A stretch of DNA of 64,000 nt from Halobellus sp. MBLA0158 (GCF_041477585.1 NZ_JBGNYA010000001.1:434001-498000); one strand, 5' to 3'; positions 45,383-54,296 are shown, counted from the first letter of the stretch. Translations and numbers: made by a program. The notes: generated by a model not told the origin, from the sequence alone.

Positions 45383-46231
45383 ATGCAACGACGCGCCGCG
45401 GCGATCTACGCCGCACTCTTCATCGTCATCGGGGCGGCCTCGTACTCGCTCATCGCGACGGCGCAGGCGCCGCACGTCGAGTTCGAGAATCCGGAGTACG
45501 AACTCGCACAGGGCGACCAGTTCCAGGTCGGCGGACAGACCTACACGGTCTCGTCGATCTCATCGTCCGAACAGGGCGGCGGCCACGGCACCGCGGCCAC
45601 GACCGTGATCGAGGGCGAACTCCAGTACACCAACGAGTCCGCGCGCTACACCGTGGCCTGGGAGAACAACACGACCCAGGAGTTCGACGGCCAGCAGTGG
45701 CGCGTGCTCGTCGAGAACGCCTCGGACCCGACAGAGTTCACGCTGCGTGAGGACATCAACGAGTCCGCCATCCTCGCCGAGGACCCAGACGCCAGCAGCG
45801 AGCTGGTGACCCAGAACGGCACCCAGTACGTCGTGCTCAACGAGAGCGAACTCGTCCCGGCCGCCGAGTACTTCCCCGAGCCGGAGACGCGGAGCTACGC
45901 CGAGGGCGACACCGTCCAGTACGAGGGCAACGCCACGTCTGTCGACGCCGTGACGACGAGCGGCGTCACGCTGGCGTGGAACGCCCCCCGGACGAACAGC
46001 ATCTCGGTCGGCAACGACGCGAACGTGACGCTCAGCGGCGAGACGTACCTCGCGCACTTCGCCGACGACTCGACGCTCCAGCTCACCCAGAACTTCGAGA
46101 GCTACCGCCAGCAGAACGCCGAGATCGATCAGTTCACGCTCCACAAGAACGGCCTCTGGGGCGTCAGCATCATCTCCTTCCTCACCGTGGTCTTCCTCGC
46201 CGGCTTCGCGTACCTTCCGTCGCGGTACTGA
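45383..46231 (+). CDS. Membrane-anchored conserved haloarchaeal protein
   Basis: A 282-residue protein with a hydrophobic N-terminal segment (AIYAALFIVIGAASYSLIAT), a long extracytoplasmic, beta-rich, Asn/Glu/Thr-rich region with several N-x-S/T sites, and a C-terminal span (GVSIISFLTVVFLAGFAYLPSRY). No catalytic motif. Function unknown. The ATG at 45383 is preceded by a TATA-like TTATACGCC about 28 bases upstream. Acidic outer region is typical for proteins facing brine. Confidence 0.75.
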   Translation: MQRRAAAIYAALFIVIGAASYSLIATAQAPHVEFENPEYELAQGDQFQVGGQTYTVSSISSSEQGGGHGTAATTVIEGELQYTNESARYTVAWENNTTQEFDGQQWRVLVENASDPTEFTLREDINESAILAEDPDASSELVTQNGTQYVVLNESELVPAAEYFPEPETRSYAEGDTVQYEGNATSVDAVTTSGVTLAWNAPRTNSISVGNDANVTLSGETYLAHFADDSTLQLTQNFESYRQQNAEIDQFTLHKNGLWGVSIISFLTVVFLAGFAYLPSRY

Positions 46232-46349
46232 CCCGCGCTCTCGTTTTCCGGCCATTCGCCGCCAGGCCGACGTTCTCCCGTCCGACGTCGTTCCCTAACA
46301 ATGATCATAAATCGGTAGAATGATGTGTGCGGCTGTGTTCCACGCCGGT

Positions 46350-46508
46350 ATGTCGATTCAGCGGCCGTCCGGCGTCGATTCGGAGTGGTGCCCCGACTGC
46401 GGCGAGGAGATGGCGTTCAGCGGCGTCCAGCCCGCGGGCTACGCACAGTTCTTCTGCGAGCAGTGTCGCTATCGGCGGGACACCTTCGTCGGCGAGGCGG
46501 CCGACTAA
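46350..46508 (+). CDS. Small zinc-ribbon protein
   Basis: A 52-residue protein starting MSIQRPSGVDSEWCPDCGEEM. The CPDC and CEQC pairs separated by 20-odd residues form one zinc ribbon. Small zinc ribbons are abundant in haloarchaea; no partner is obvious. The start could also be the in-frame ATG at 46320, but the TATA-like CATAAAT at about 46307 puts transcription start near 46330, which favours 46350. Confidence 0.65.
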   Translation: MSIQRPSGVDSEWCPDCGEEMAFSGVQPAGYAQFFCEQCRYRRDTFVGEAAD

Positions 46509-46529
46509 TCGTCGTCGGACTCGGCACCG

Positions 46530-46545
46530 GTGACACCGGTGTCAC
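46530..46545. promoter_or_regulatory. Perfect 16-base palindrome upstream of the VOC gene
   Basis: GTGACACCGGTGTCAC is its own reverse complement and lies immediately before the TATA-like ATACTTAAG (46550) of the VOC gene, in the BRE position where a repressor or activator would act. Confidence 0.5.
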
Positions 46546-46581
46546 TTCGATACTTAAGGCCGTGGCGGTGTTACGGTGCGT

Positions 46582-47196
46582 ATGAGCGACGAGACGCCAG
46601 TCACCGCAGACCGGCCCGACAGCCCGATCCACACGACCGGGACCGACCACATCACGATCTGGGGGAGCAACGAGGAAGACACCGTCGCGTTCTACCGCGA
46701 CCTCCTGGGGATGCCGCTCGTCCTCCGCCAGCCCAACCTCGACGACCCCTCGCAGACCCACCTCTTCTTCGATACCGGCGACGGCCGCATCCTGACGGTG
46801 TTCGTCGGCGACCGCGCCTCCAACCGCGGCCCCCAGCGCGGCGGCACCGGCTCGGTCCACCACCTCTGTTTCAGCGTCGCCCCCGAGGACTTCGAGGACG
46901 TCGCGCAGGCGCTCGACGACCACAACCGTCAGTACAACGTCTTCGACCGCGGGATCTTCTTTTCGCTCTACACCCACGACAACAACGGCCTCGTGATCGA
47001 ACTGTCGACCGACAAGTACGACATCCCCGACGACCGCCGCGGCGAGGTGCTCGCGAAGGCTCAAGAGCTCCGCGTCGAAGACGGCGCCGACTACGCGCAG
47101 GACGAGCACATGAAGGCCGCCCTGGAGGAACTCGGCCTCGACGCGACCGCCTACGACCTCCCCGACGCGGCCTCGGGCGTCGGCGGCGTCGAGTGA
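46582..47196 (+). CDS. VOC-superfamily (glyoxalase/bleomycin-resistance fold) protein
   Basis: A 204-residue protein. A VOC module is seen: TDHITIWGSNEEDTVAFYRDLLGMPLVLRQPN, THLFFDTGDGRILTVFV, and then the second half SVHHLCFSVAPEDFEDVAQALDD with FFSLYTHDNNGLVIEL at the end. Metal-binding His/Glu positions are suggested by HI, HLFF, HHL and VIEL. VOC enzymes include glyoxalases, dioxygenases and antibiotic-binding proteins, so the substrate is open. A C-terminal extension of about 55 residues is extra. The ATG at 46582 is preferred over the GTG six bases upstream. Confidence 0.8.
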   Translation: MSDETPVTADRPDSPIHTTGTDHITIWGSNEEDTVAFYRDLLGMPLVLRQPNLDDPSQTHLFFDTGDGRILTVFVGDRASNRGPQRGGTGSVHHLCFSVAPEDFEDVAQALDDHNRQYNVFDRGIFFSLYTHDNNGLVIELSTDKYDIPDDRRGEVLAKAQELRVEDGADYAQDEHMKAALEELGLDATAYDLPDAASGVGGVE

Positions 47197-47212
47197 GAAC
47201 GGGCCCGATCGC

Positions 47213-48256
47213 TCACTCGCCGACCTCGACGAGCACCTTGATCGCCTCGCGCTCGTCCATCGCGCGGTAGCCCTCGGCGACGTTCTCCAGGTCGACGGTC
47301 TTCGTGAAGATCGGCGCGGGATCGAGCGTGCCTTGGAGGACGTCGGCCATCAGGTCCTCCGCGTACGCGCGGACGGGCGCGACGCCGCCCCGGAGGCCGA
47401 TATTGTCGCCGAAGAACGAGAACAGATCGAGGCCGCCGTCGAGGCCGTGGGGGACGCCCACGTAGCCGACGGTGCCGCCCGGCCGGCAGACCTCGACGGC
47501 GGTCTCCATCGAGGAGGCGGCGCCGACGCACTCGGCGACGTGGTTCGCGCCGCCGTTCGTCAGCTCCAGGACGCGCTCTGTCGCGGCCTCGCCGCGCTCT
47601 CCGACGACGTCCGTGGCGCCGAACTCCTCGGCGAGCGCGAGCCGGTCCTCGTGGTGGCCGACGGCGACGATCCGCTCGGCGCCCAGGCGGCGCGCCGCGA
47701 GCACCGCACACAGCCCGACGGCGCCGTCGCCGACGACGACGCAGGTGTCGCCCGCCTCGACGCCGGCGCTGACGACCGCGTGGTGGCCCGTCCCCATCAC
47801 GTCCGTGAGGGGTAACAGCGAGCGGAGCGCGTCCTCGTCGTCGGCGTAGCGGTCCGGTACGCGGACGAGCGTCCCGTCGGCGTGGGGACAGCGGATCTTC
47901 TCGCCCTGCGCGCCGCCGTTGTCGCCGCCCCAGCCGTCGCCGTTGACACAGGAGGTATGCAGGCCCTTCCGACAGAACTCACAGGTGCCGCAGCTCGCCT
48001 TGAACGGCGCGAAGACGCGGTCGCCCGGCTCGACCGAGCGGACGTCGTCGCCGACGGCCTCGACGATCCCCATCGGCTCGTGACCGATCAGGGATCCCGT
48101 CTCGCGGTCGCTGTCGCCGCGGTAGAACCACAGGTCCGACCCGCAGACCGCCGTGTGGGTCACGCGGACGACGGCGTCGGTCGGCTCGTCGAGTTCCGGT
48201 TCGGGCACGTCCTCGACCCGGACGTCGCGGGGGCCGTGATACACTGCTGCGCGCAT
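47213..48256 (-). CDS. Zinc-dependent alcohol dehydrogenase
   Basis: A 347-residue medium-chain dehydrogenase/reductase. Catalytic zinc ligands: Cys in HTAVCGSDLW, His in GHEPMG. Structural zinc ligands: CGTCEFC...HTSC. The nucleotide fold is VVVGDGAVGLCAVLAARRL. The substrate is unknown; related haloarchaeal enzymes act on sorbitol, threonine or alcohols. It sits back to back with an iron-boxed gene, 135 bases away, but has no iron box of its own. Confidence 0.9.
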   Translation of the reverse strand: MRAAVYHGPRDVRVEDVPEPELDEPTDAVVRVTHTAVCGSDLWFYRGDSDRETGSLIGHEPMGIVEAVGDDVRSVEPGDRVFAPFKASCGTCEFCRKGLHTSCVNGDGWGGDNGGAQGEKIRCPHADGTLVRVPDRYADDEDALRSLLPLTDVMGTGHHAVVSAGVEAGDTCVVVGDGAVGLCAVLAARRLGAERIVAVGHHEDRLALAEEFGATDVVGERGEAATERVLELTNGGANHVAECVGAASSMETAVEVCRPGGTVGYVGVPHGLDGGLDLFSFFGDNIGLRGGVAPVRAYAEDLMADVLQGTLDPAPIFTKTVDLENVAEGYRAMDEREAIKVLVEVGE

Positions 48257-48370
48257 ACCGGGGCTCGGTCCGCCCGGCGCAAAAAGCCCGGGAAGGGGGT
48301 GCCGTTCGCCGGTGCCGCTCGGCGACTCGCGAGCCGCCGCGTCCGGATCCGGGCCGAAACGGTTATACGA

Positions 48371-48392
48371 TAGTTTAGGTATACCTAAACTA
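48371..48392. promoter_or_regulatory. Iron box 1 (DtxR/Idr-type operator)
   Basis: A perfect 22-base palindrome around TTTAGG-TATA-CCTAAA (48374-48389). It overlaps the transcription start and ATG of the gene at 48392, just after a TATA-like TTATAC. Confidence 0.8.
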
Positions 48393-49192
48393 TGCCCGAC
48401 ATCGCCGCCGCCGTCGAGGACCTGACCGCCGCGCGGCGACGCGTCCGCGACGAGCACCGCGCGACAGAGAAGCAGCGCCGCGGGTTCGAGCAGTTCCGCC
48501 GGGTCGTCGTCGAGACCGACCCCGTCTCGGTCGGGGGCGCCGAGCGCGCGCTCTCGGCCGGCGAGGCGACGGCCGCGGCCGCGACGACCGACGACCGGTG
48601 CCGCCGGGTCCGCTCGGCCTTCGAAGAGCAGGTCGCCCCGCACGTCGACGGCGAGGCGGCCGCCGACGTCCGCACCGCGCTCGCCAGCGAACTGAGCGCG
48701 GAGGTCGCGATCGCGCTCGCCAGCGAGGGCGGCGGCAACCGCTTCACCGAGCCCCTCCAGCGCGCCATCCTCACCCACGTCGAACAGCGGCTCGCCGAGA
48801 GCGACGTGATGCTGCGGACGCTGGACCGCGAGCGCGCCTCCCTCGACGACGCCGTCGAGACGCTGAAGTCGGTCCGGGGGTCGCTGCCGGCGGCGGACGC
48901 CGCGACGGTGATCCTCGCGGACGACGAGACGCTGTGGAAGCGCCGCCGGCGGATCGAGTCCCTCGAAGCCGACCTCGAAGCGGCGATCGAGGCGCGCCAG
49001 TCGACGCTGGATTCGGTGACCGCGAGCGAGGTGAAGGCCGGGATCGGCCACGACACGGTCGTCGAGTACCTCTTCGGCGACCGCGAGACGACCTATCCCG
49101 CCCTCGACGCGCTCCTCCGGGGCGTCCGCGAGTGCCAGCGTCGTCGGGATCGCTTCGACGAGGCCCTCGACGACGAGACCTCGGGCCGCTGA
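48392..49192 (+). CDS. Iron-boxed gene of unknown function (DUF7260-like)
   Basis: A 266-residue soluble alpha-helical protein, acidic and arginine-rich, with coiled-coil-like heptads (RRRVRDEHRATEKQRRGFEQFRR, ERRLAES-type and RRRIESLEADLEAAIEARQ). It has no signal peptide. I tentatively link it to the haloarchaeal DUF7260 family, not verified. A perfect iron box covers its start, so it is most likely expressed under iron limitation. It ends in a T-run terminator next to the convergent DUF7552-like gene. Confidence 0.65.
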   Translation: MPDIAAAVEDLTAARRRVRDEHRATEKQRRGFEQFRRVVVETDPVSVGGAERALSAGEATAAAATTDDRCRRVRSAFEEQVAPHVDGEAAADVRTALASELSAEVAIALASEGGGNRFTEPLQRAILTHVEQRLAESDVMLRTLDRERASLDDAVETLKSVRGSLPAADAATVILADDETLWKRRRRIESLEADLEAAIEARQSTLDSVTASEVKAGIGHDTVVEYLFGDRETTYPALDALLRGVRECQRRRDRFDEALDDETSGR

Positions 49193-49244
49193 CTCGACGC
49201 GCCGTTCGGTCTGACGCCGTCGGGTGACCGATTGCGAATCGAAA

Positions 49245-49249
49245 TTTTT
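49245..49249 (+). terminator. T-run terminator
   Basis: T5 run about 50 bases after the stop of the iron-boxed gene, before the convergent gene. Confidence 0.4.
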
Positions 49250-49259
49250 GCTTACCGAG

Positions 49260-49550
49260 TCACGGCGTCGGTTCGTCGACCCGACTGCCCGTCGCGTCGG
49301 CCGCGGGCCACCGCTCCTCCTGGACGATCAGGTCGTAGAACGGGAGGTGGCGGTCGTAGCGCCGGAGGGTCGCCCGATACCGCTCGGCGGCCCGGGCGGC
49401 GCGTTCGGCCCGCGTCCGACTCGCGAAGCGCCGGCCGTCGATCGGCACCGGCCGCTCGCCGGTCCGCCCGCAGACGACGACGTAGTCGCCGCGGTCGCTC
49501 GCGAGGGCGTCGATCTGGTCGCTGAGTGCCGTGAGCGAAGGGGGTGTCAT
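49260..49550 (-). CDS. Small haloarchaeal protein of the iron cluster (DUF7552-like)
   Basis: A 96-residue protein starting MTPPSLTALSDQIDALASDRGDYVVVCGRTGERPVPIDGRRF. It has an N-terminal helix, short strands, then a helical Arg/Ala-rich segment (SRTRAERAARAAERYRATLRRYDRHLP) and YDLIVQEERW. I recall similar sequences as DUF7552, unverified. It follows the DUF5059 gene by 29 bases on the same strand and probably shares its iron-responsive transcript. Confidence 0.65.
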   Translation of the reverse strand: MTPPSLTALSDQIDALASDRGDYVVVCGRTGERPVPIDGRRFASRTRAERAARAAERYRATLRRYDRHLPFYDLIVQEERWPAADATGSRVDEPTP

Positions 49551-49579
49551 CGTGCGAGTGGAGTGGAGTAGAGAACGGG

Positions 49580-52057
49580 CTACTCGACCACGACCGTCCC
49601 GGTCATCCCGGCGGCCTCGTGGGGGATGCAGTAGTACTCGTGGCTCCCGGTGGTCTCGAAGGTGCGGACGTACGACTGGCCCGACTGGACGGCGCCCCGG
49701 CCCTCCTCCCAGCCGGACTCGGCGGCCGACTGCGACTCGAAGCCGCCCGAAGCCCAGTAGGTCGCGCCGTCGGGCAGGTCCTCCTCGTAGGCCGTCACCG
49801 AGTGGGGTTCGCCGGCGCTGTGGGCCCACGCCACTTTGTCGCCCTGCGAGACGGTGAGTTCGGCCGGCTCGAAGGCGACCGCCTGCATATCCACGACGTG
49901 GTCGGCGTCCTCGGGGACGCCCTCGACGACGTTCGGTCCGCCCTGGAGCGACGAGTCGCCGCCGCTCTCGCCCGATTCCGACCCGCCGCCGGAGAGGTCG
50001 AGATCGAGCGGGACGTCCTCGACGGCGTCGACGAGCGCGAACTGCCCGTACTGGGCGGCGTCGGCGAACGAGCCGGCGGCCACCGCGACGTCGCCGCCCT
50101 CGTCGAGCGCCGTGAGGTAGGCGTCGAGCCGCCTCTCGAACGTCTCGTAGGCGTTGTGGTCGGCCTCCTCGATGAGCTCGTGGACGCGCGCCTCCTCGAA
50201 GTGCGCGAAGGCGTCCTGCATCACGCGCCCCGCGGCGTCCGCGTTCGAGCCGCCGCCGCTGCCGACGATGGCGTACGCCGAGGCGACGGCCTCGGCGTTG
50301 AACGTCGTCGCGGGCGCGTAGACATCTTCGCCGTTGCCGGCGGCGTCGATGAGCGCCGACAGCGCGGCCTCGAAGGACTCGTAGCGCGACTCGTCGGCCG
50401 CCTCCAGGGCCTCGTGGTAGCCGCCCGCGCCGGCCTCGAAGTGCTGGAAGGCCTCTTGGCCGACGGCCCGGGCTCGCGCGTCGTCGCCGAGGGCGTCCAC
50501 GGCCGACGCGTCGAAGCCGCGCGCGGCCAGGTACGCCGCCTCGGCGCCGCTCACCGTCGGCGTCGAGCCGGCCGCGGTCGCGAACTCCAGGAGCGTCGAC
50601 TGCACGCCCTCGTAGTGGGTCGCGACGGCGTCGTCGTCGCCGGCGCCGAACGCGTCGATGAGGCCGCTGAGGTGCTCCTCCTCGAAGCTCGCGTACAGCT
50701 CCTCGCTCGTCGACTCCACCGTCTCGTGGACGTCGAGTTCGTTCTCCTCGAAGCGCGAGAAGAGGTCCTCGGCCGCGGACGCGGCGACGTCGCCCTCGCC
50801 GCGGCGGTAGCGCTCGCGGGCGTCGGCGAACCGCGCCCGGAAGAACGCCGCTTCCAGCAGCGGCGCGTTCGAGCCCGCGAGCGCCTCGATCCCAGCCACG
50901 AGGTTTGAGTCGACCGTCGCGAGCGCCTCGTCGGCGCCCTCGCTGTCGCCGGACTCGATCGCGGACTGGAGCGACGAGAGCCCGGACTCGAAGCCCTCGT
51001 AGGCCTCGCCGTCGGCCTCCTCCAGGGCCTCGTGGGCCCGCGCGCCCTCGAAGTGCGCGAAGACGTCCTGGACCATCGTCGCCGCCCGCTCGACCTCGCC
51101 GACCGCCGCGAGCCACCGGGCGTCGTGGACGCGCGCCCGGTAGATCGTCAGGCCCGCGGCGTGGGCGTAGTTCGTCGAAGGACCGCCGGCGCCGGCCAGC
51201 GCGGCGGCGTCCCAGCCGCGCGCCTGGAGCGCGGCGAGGTGGCCCGTTCCGGCGTGGGTCTCGCTCGGGGCCACGGCGTAGCTCCCGTCGACGGCAGCCG
51301 TGAACGCGGCCTTCGCCTCCGTGCGGACCCCCTCGGCGTCGCCATCCTCGGCCGCCGAAACGACCCCGTCGAGAGCGCTCTCGAAGCGGTCGTACGCGTC
51401 GTCCGCGGCGGATTCCAGGGCGTCCGAGACCGACGCGGCCTCGAAGCGGTTCCGGACCGCCTCCGCGACGTCCCCGGCGGCGGCGGTCTCGCCGACCGTC
51501 GCGGCCACCGCGGCGTTCCGGGCAGTGACGCCGAGCAACTGGAGGTCGAGCGCGTCGGCGGTGGCGCCGTCGACGACCGTCCGCTGGGCCGCCGAGAGCG
51601 CGGCGTCGGCGTTCGCGGCCGCCTCGCGGGCGCGTTCGAGGTCGCCCGCGGCGAGCCCCTCGGTGCGCAGCGCGCCGAGCGCACCCTCGAAGCCCTCGTA
51701 GTTCTCCTCGCCCGTCGATTCGAGCACCTCGTGAGCGCCGTAGGCGCCCGAGGCCCCCTCGAACCGGGCGAAGGTGTTCTGGACGACCCGCGCGCCCGAC
51801 CCGGGCTCGCCGGCGACGCCGAGCGCGAGCGCGTCCCACACCCGGGCGCGGTAGGCGTTCCACTCCGCGGCGACGGCGGCGTGCGCGGTGATCCCCGCCG
51901 GACTCGACGCCGACGTCGATGTCGCGTCAGCGCTCCCGGTCTCGGATGCGGCTTCCGTTCCCGCCCCGTTCGTCTCTCGGCTGTTGCACCCTGCGAGGCC
52001 GAACGTGGCCAGCGCGGCCGCGCCGGCCGACAACAGATCGCGTCTTCGTGGAGCCAT
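49580..52057 (-). CDS. DUF5059 lipoprotein with six metal-site-like repeats and a C-terminal cupredoxin domain
   Basis: An 825-residue exported lipoprotein. The lipobox FGLAGC ends at Cys24. The middle carries six ~100-residue helical repeats, each with an F-x-[HR]-FE segment, usually a following HE-x-[LI/V]-E and then a Y-x-[SGTR]-FE stretch. The C-terminal ~105 residues form a blue-copper domain with ligands H752, C810, H813 and M818 (AGEPHSV, YYCIPHEAAGM). Two iron boxes lie upstream of the start. The combination of HxxE-type motifs and a cupredoxin recalls the EfeO part of the ferrous iron importer. I infer an iron-capturing or oxidising role outside the cell. Confidence 0.85.
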   Translation of the reverse strand: MAPRRRDLLSAGAAALATFGLAGCNSRETNGAGTEAASETGSADATSTSASSPAGITAHAAVAAEWNAYRARVWDALALGVAGEPGSGARVVQNTFARFEGASGAYGAHEVLESTGEENYEGFEGALGALRTEGLAAGDLERAREAAANADAALSAAQRTVVDGATADALDLQLLGVTARNAAVAATVGETAAAGDVAEAVRNRFEAASVSDALESAADDAYDRFESALDGVVSAAEDGDAEGVRTEAKAAFTAAVDGSYAVAPSETHAGTGHLAALQARGWDAAALAGAGGPSTNYAHAAGLTIYRARVHDARWLAAVGEVERAATMVQDVFAHFEGARAHEALEEADGEAYEGFESGLSSLQSAIESGDSEGADEALATVDSNLVAGIEALAGSNAPLLEAAFFRARFADARERYRRGEGDVAASAAEDLFSRFEENELDVHETVESTSEELYASFEEEHLSGLIDAFGAGDDDAVATHYEGVQSTLLEFATAAGSTPTVSGAEAAYLAARGFDASAVDALGDDARARAVGQEAFQHFEAGAGGYHEALEAADESRYESFEAALSALIDAAGNGEDVYAPATTFNAEAVASAYAIVGSGGGSNADAAGRVMQDAFAHFEEARVHELIEEADHNAYETFERRLDAYLTALDEGGDVAVAAGSFADAAQYGQFALVDAVEDVPLDLDLSGGGSESGESGGDSSLQGGPNVVEGVPEDADHVVDMQAVAFEPAELTVSQGDKVAWAHSAGEPHSVTAYEEDLPDGATYWASGGFESQSAAESGWEEGRGAVQSGQSYVRTFETTGSHEYYCIPHEAAGMTGTVVVE

Positions 52058-52060
52058 ATT

Positions 52061-52076
52061 TTTAGGCTAGCCTAAA
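52061..52076. promoter_or_regulatory. Iron box 2
   Basis: TTTAGG-CTAG-CCTAAA, part of an 18-base perfect palindrome (52060-52077), directly upstream of the DUF5059 start. Confidence 0.8.
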
Positions 52077-52096
52077 ACAACTTAGTCGCTTCGAAT

Positions 52097-52112
52097 TTTA
52101 GGCCGACCTAAT
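52097..52112. promoter_or_regulatory. Iron box 3
   Basis: TTTAGG-CCGA-CCTAAT, one mismatch from the palindrome. It overlaps the TATA-like TAAAATTC of the DUF5059 promoter and the stop of the ABC ATPase gene. Confidence 0.7.
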
Positions 52113-53127
52113 CCTCGTCGAGCGCGCGGTGCGGGGCGATGTGCGGGCCGGTCGACGCCTCGCTGTCGACGCTGGCGTCGACGCGGAACACCTCCGAGAG
52201 GAGCTCCTCGGTGACGACCTCGCGCGGCGGCCCCCAGTCGTAGGGCTCGCCGTCCTTCATCGCCACGAGGTTGTCCGCGAAGCGCGCGGCCTGGCCGATG
52301 TCGTGGAGCACGACGCCGACGGTGACGCCCTGCTCGCGGTTGAGCGTCCGGATCACCTCCATCACCCGGAGCTGGTGGTGGAGATCGAGGTACGTCGTCG
52401 GCTCGTCTAAGAGGAGGACGTCCGTCTCCTGGGCCAGCACCATCGCGATCCACGCGAGCTGTTTCTGCCCGCCGCTGAGGTTCTTCATCTCCTTGTCGCG
52501 GAGGTGGTCGACGCCCGCCAGGTCGATCGCGCGCTCGACGGCCCGGCGGTCGTCGTCGTTGACGGACTCGAAGAAGCCGCGGTGGGGGTACCGGCCGTGG
52601 TACGCGAGCTCCTCGACGGTGAGGCTCGCCGGCGAGTCGTGCTCCTGGGAGAGGAGGCCGAGCCGCCGAGCGAGCTCCTTCGAATCGAGGGTCTGCACCG
52701 CCTCGCCGTCGATCCGGACCTGCCCCGCCTCGGGGGCGAGCTGGTCGGCCATCGTCTTCAAGAGCGTGCTCTTGCCGCTGCCGTTTGGGCCGACGAGCGC
52801 CGTCACCTCGCCCGCGGGCAGGAGGACGGTCTCGCACTCGACGACCGGCTCGTCGGTCGTGGGGTAGCCGATCGCGAGGCCCTCGCCGCGCAGTTCGACG
52901 GCCGGGCGGCGACCGGTCGATTCGGCGGCGTCGGGGTCGCGGTCGCTCTCGTTTACCCCTGTTCCACTGTCGCCGCCACCGTCGTCGTCGCGGCTGCTGT
53001 CAGCCGACGGGTCGCTCCCGGCGGGCTCGGTCGCGTCGCCGTCGGCCGCTGCCTCGCTCTCGGAGGCCGATCCGTCTTTCGCCGTCTCGTCCGTCCCGTT
53101 CGTCAGTCGATCGAGCGTCTTCCGCAT
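52108..53127 (-). CDS. fecE: Iron(III)-siderophore ABC transporter ATPase
   Basis: A 339-residue ABC ATPase of the FecE/FhuC type. Walker A GPNGSGKS (113-120), signature LSGGQKQ (217-223), Walker B LLLDE (238-242). A disordered acidic N-terminal region of about 70 residues, rich in Ser/Asp/Glu, precedes the ATPase domain and is unusual in length. The start codon shares one base with the permease stop, so it is coupled to the gene before it. Energises uptake together with the permease and binding proteins. Confidence 0.93.
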   Translation of the reverse strand: MRKTLDRLTNGTDETAKDGSASESEAAADGDATEPAGSDPSADSSRDDDGGGDSGTGVNESDRDPDAAESTGRRPAVELRGEGLAIGYPTTDEPVVECETVLLPAGEVTALVGPNGSGKSTLLKTMADQLAPEAGQVRIDGEAVQTLDSKELARRLGLLSQEHDSPASLTVEELAYHGRYPHRGFFESVNDDDRRAVERAIDLAGVDHLRDKEMKNLSGGQKQLAWIAMVLAQETDVLLLDEPTTYLDLHHQLRVMEVIRTLNREQGVTVGVVLHDIGQAARFADNLVAMKDGEPYDWGPPREVVTEELLSEVFRVDASVDSEASTGPHIAPHRALDED

Positions 53128-54296
53128 CAGATCTCACCCAGCGCGTCCTGGCGCTGCATCAGGTAGAGGAAGTACGGTCCGCCGACGAGTCCCGTCACGA
53201 TGCCGACGGGCACCTGCGTCGAGGACCCGACGAGCACTTCCAGGCCGAGCCGCGCGCCGACGTCGGCGGCGACCATCAGCGCGGGCCCGGCGAAGAGACA
53301 GCCGACGATCAGCTTCCGGTACTCGCTGCCGACGACGTTGCGGACCAGGTGCGGCACGATCAGCCCGACGAAGCCGACGATCCCGGCGACGGCGATGCTC
53401 GCGGCGGCCGCCAGCACCGCGATCCCCGAGAGCGCAAAGCGGACCCGCTCGACGGACATCCCGAGGGACTTCGCGGTGCTCTCGCCGAGGAGCAGGACGT
53501 TCAGCTGCCGCGCGCTCCCGAGCGCGAGCACCGTGGCGAGGATCGTCCACGGGAGCGCCATCCGGACCTGGGCCCAGTCGGTGCCGGTCAGCGAGCCCGT
53601 GGTCCACGCGATCGCGGACTGGACGACGCCGATGTCGCTCGCGAAGAAGAACAGCCCCGTCTGGAGCGACTGGAAGACGGTGCCGACGATCACGCCGGCC
53701 AGCACGAGCCTGACGGGCGAGGTCCCGTTCTTCCAGGCGATCGCGTAGACGACGAGGAAGGCGAGGGCCCCGCCGGCCGCCGCGACGAGCGGCAGGACCG
53801 TCGAGAGCCCCGAGAACACCACGAGCGTGAGCAGGATCGCCAGCCCGGCGCCCGAGGAGACCCCGAGGATGAACGGGCTCGCCAGCTCGTTCCGCGTGAC
53901 GGCCTGGAAGATCGCCCCGGAGACCGCGAGGTTCATCCCCACGAGGACGGCGACGAACACCCGCGGCAGGCGGATGTTCCAGACGATGAGGCTCCGGCGG
54001 TTCATCTCCGGGAGCTCGGCGCCGAAGACGAACGCCTCCCACGCCCGCGGCTCGAAGAGCACCTCGGGGTTGAACACGGCGTGCCACGCCTGGAGCGCGG
54101 ACATCGAGTAGGAGCCGAAGCTCACCTGGATCAGGCCGCCCGCGGCGACGACCGCCACGCTCGCGACACAGAGACTCAGCAGGGCGCCGTTGCCGTCGGC
54201 GAGCCACCGGCAGGTCGCGGACGCTCCGGTACCGGACCCGGCCCCCGATCCGGATTCGGCCTCCGACCCCGACCCGGAGTGCGCGCGTTCGGTCAC
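53127..54296 (-). CDS. fecD: FecCD-family ABC permease
   Basis: A 389-residue membrane permease with about ten spans. Conserved segments: PRVFVAVLVGMNLAVSGAIFQAVTRNELASPFILGVSSGAGL at the start of the transport domain and GIVGFVGLIVPHLVRNVVGSEYRKLI near the end. An extra Ser/Gly-rich N-terminal stretch of about 30 residues precedes it. It starts with GTG at 54296, overlapping the preceding gene (GTGA). Transports iron-siderophore, haem or cobalamin; iron is favoured by the boxes. Confidence 0.92.
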   Translation of the reverse strand: MTERAHSGSGSEAESGSGAGSGTGASATCRWLADGNGALLSLCVASVAVVAAGGLIQVSFGSYSMSALQAWHAVFNPEVLFEPRAWEAFVFGAELPEMNRRSLIVWNIRLPRVFVAVLVGMNLAVSGAIFQAVTRNELASPFILGVSSGAGLAILLTLVVFSGLSTVLPLVAAAGGALAFLVVYAIAWKNGTSPVRLVLAGVIVGTVFQSLQTGLFFFASDIGVVQSAIAWTTGSLTGTDWAQVRMALPWTILATVLALGSARQLNVLLLGESTAKSLGMSVERVRFALSGIAVLAAAASIAVAGIVGFVGLIVPHLVRNVVGSEYRKLIVGCLFAGPALMVAADVGARLGLEVLVGSSTQVPVGIVTGLVGGPYFLYLMQRQDALGEI

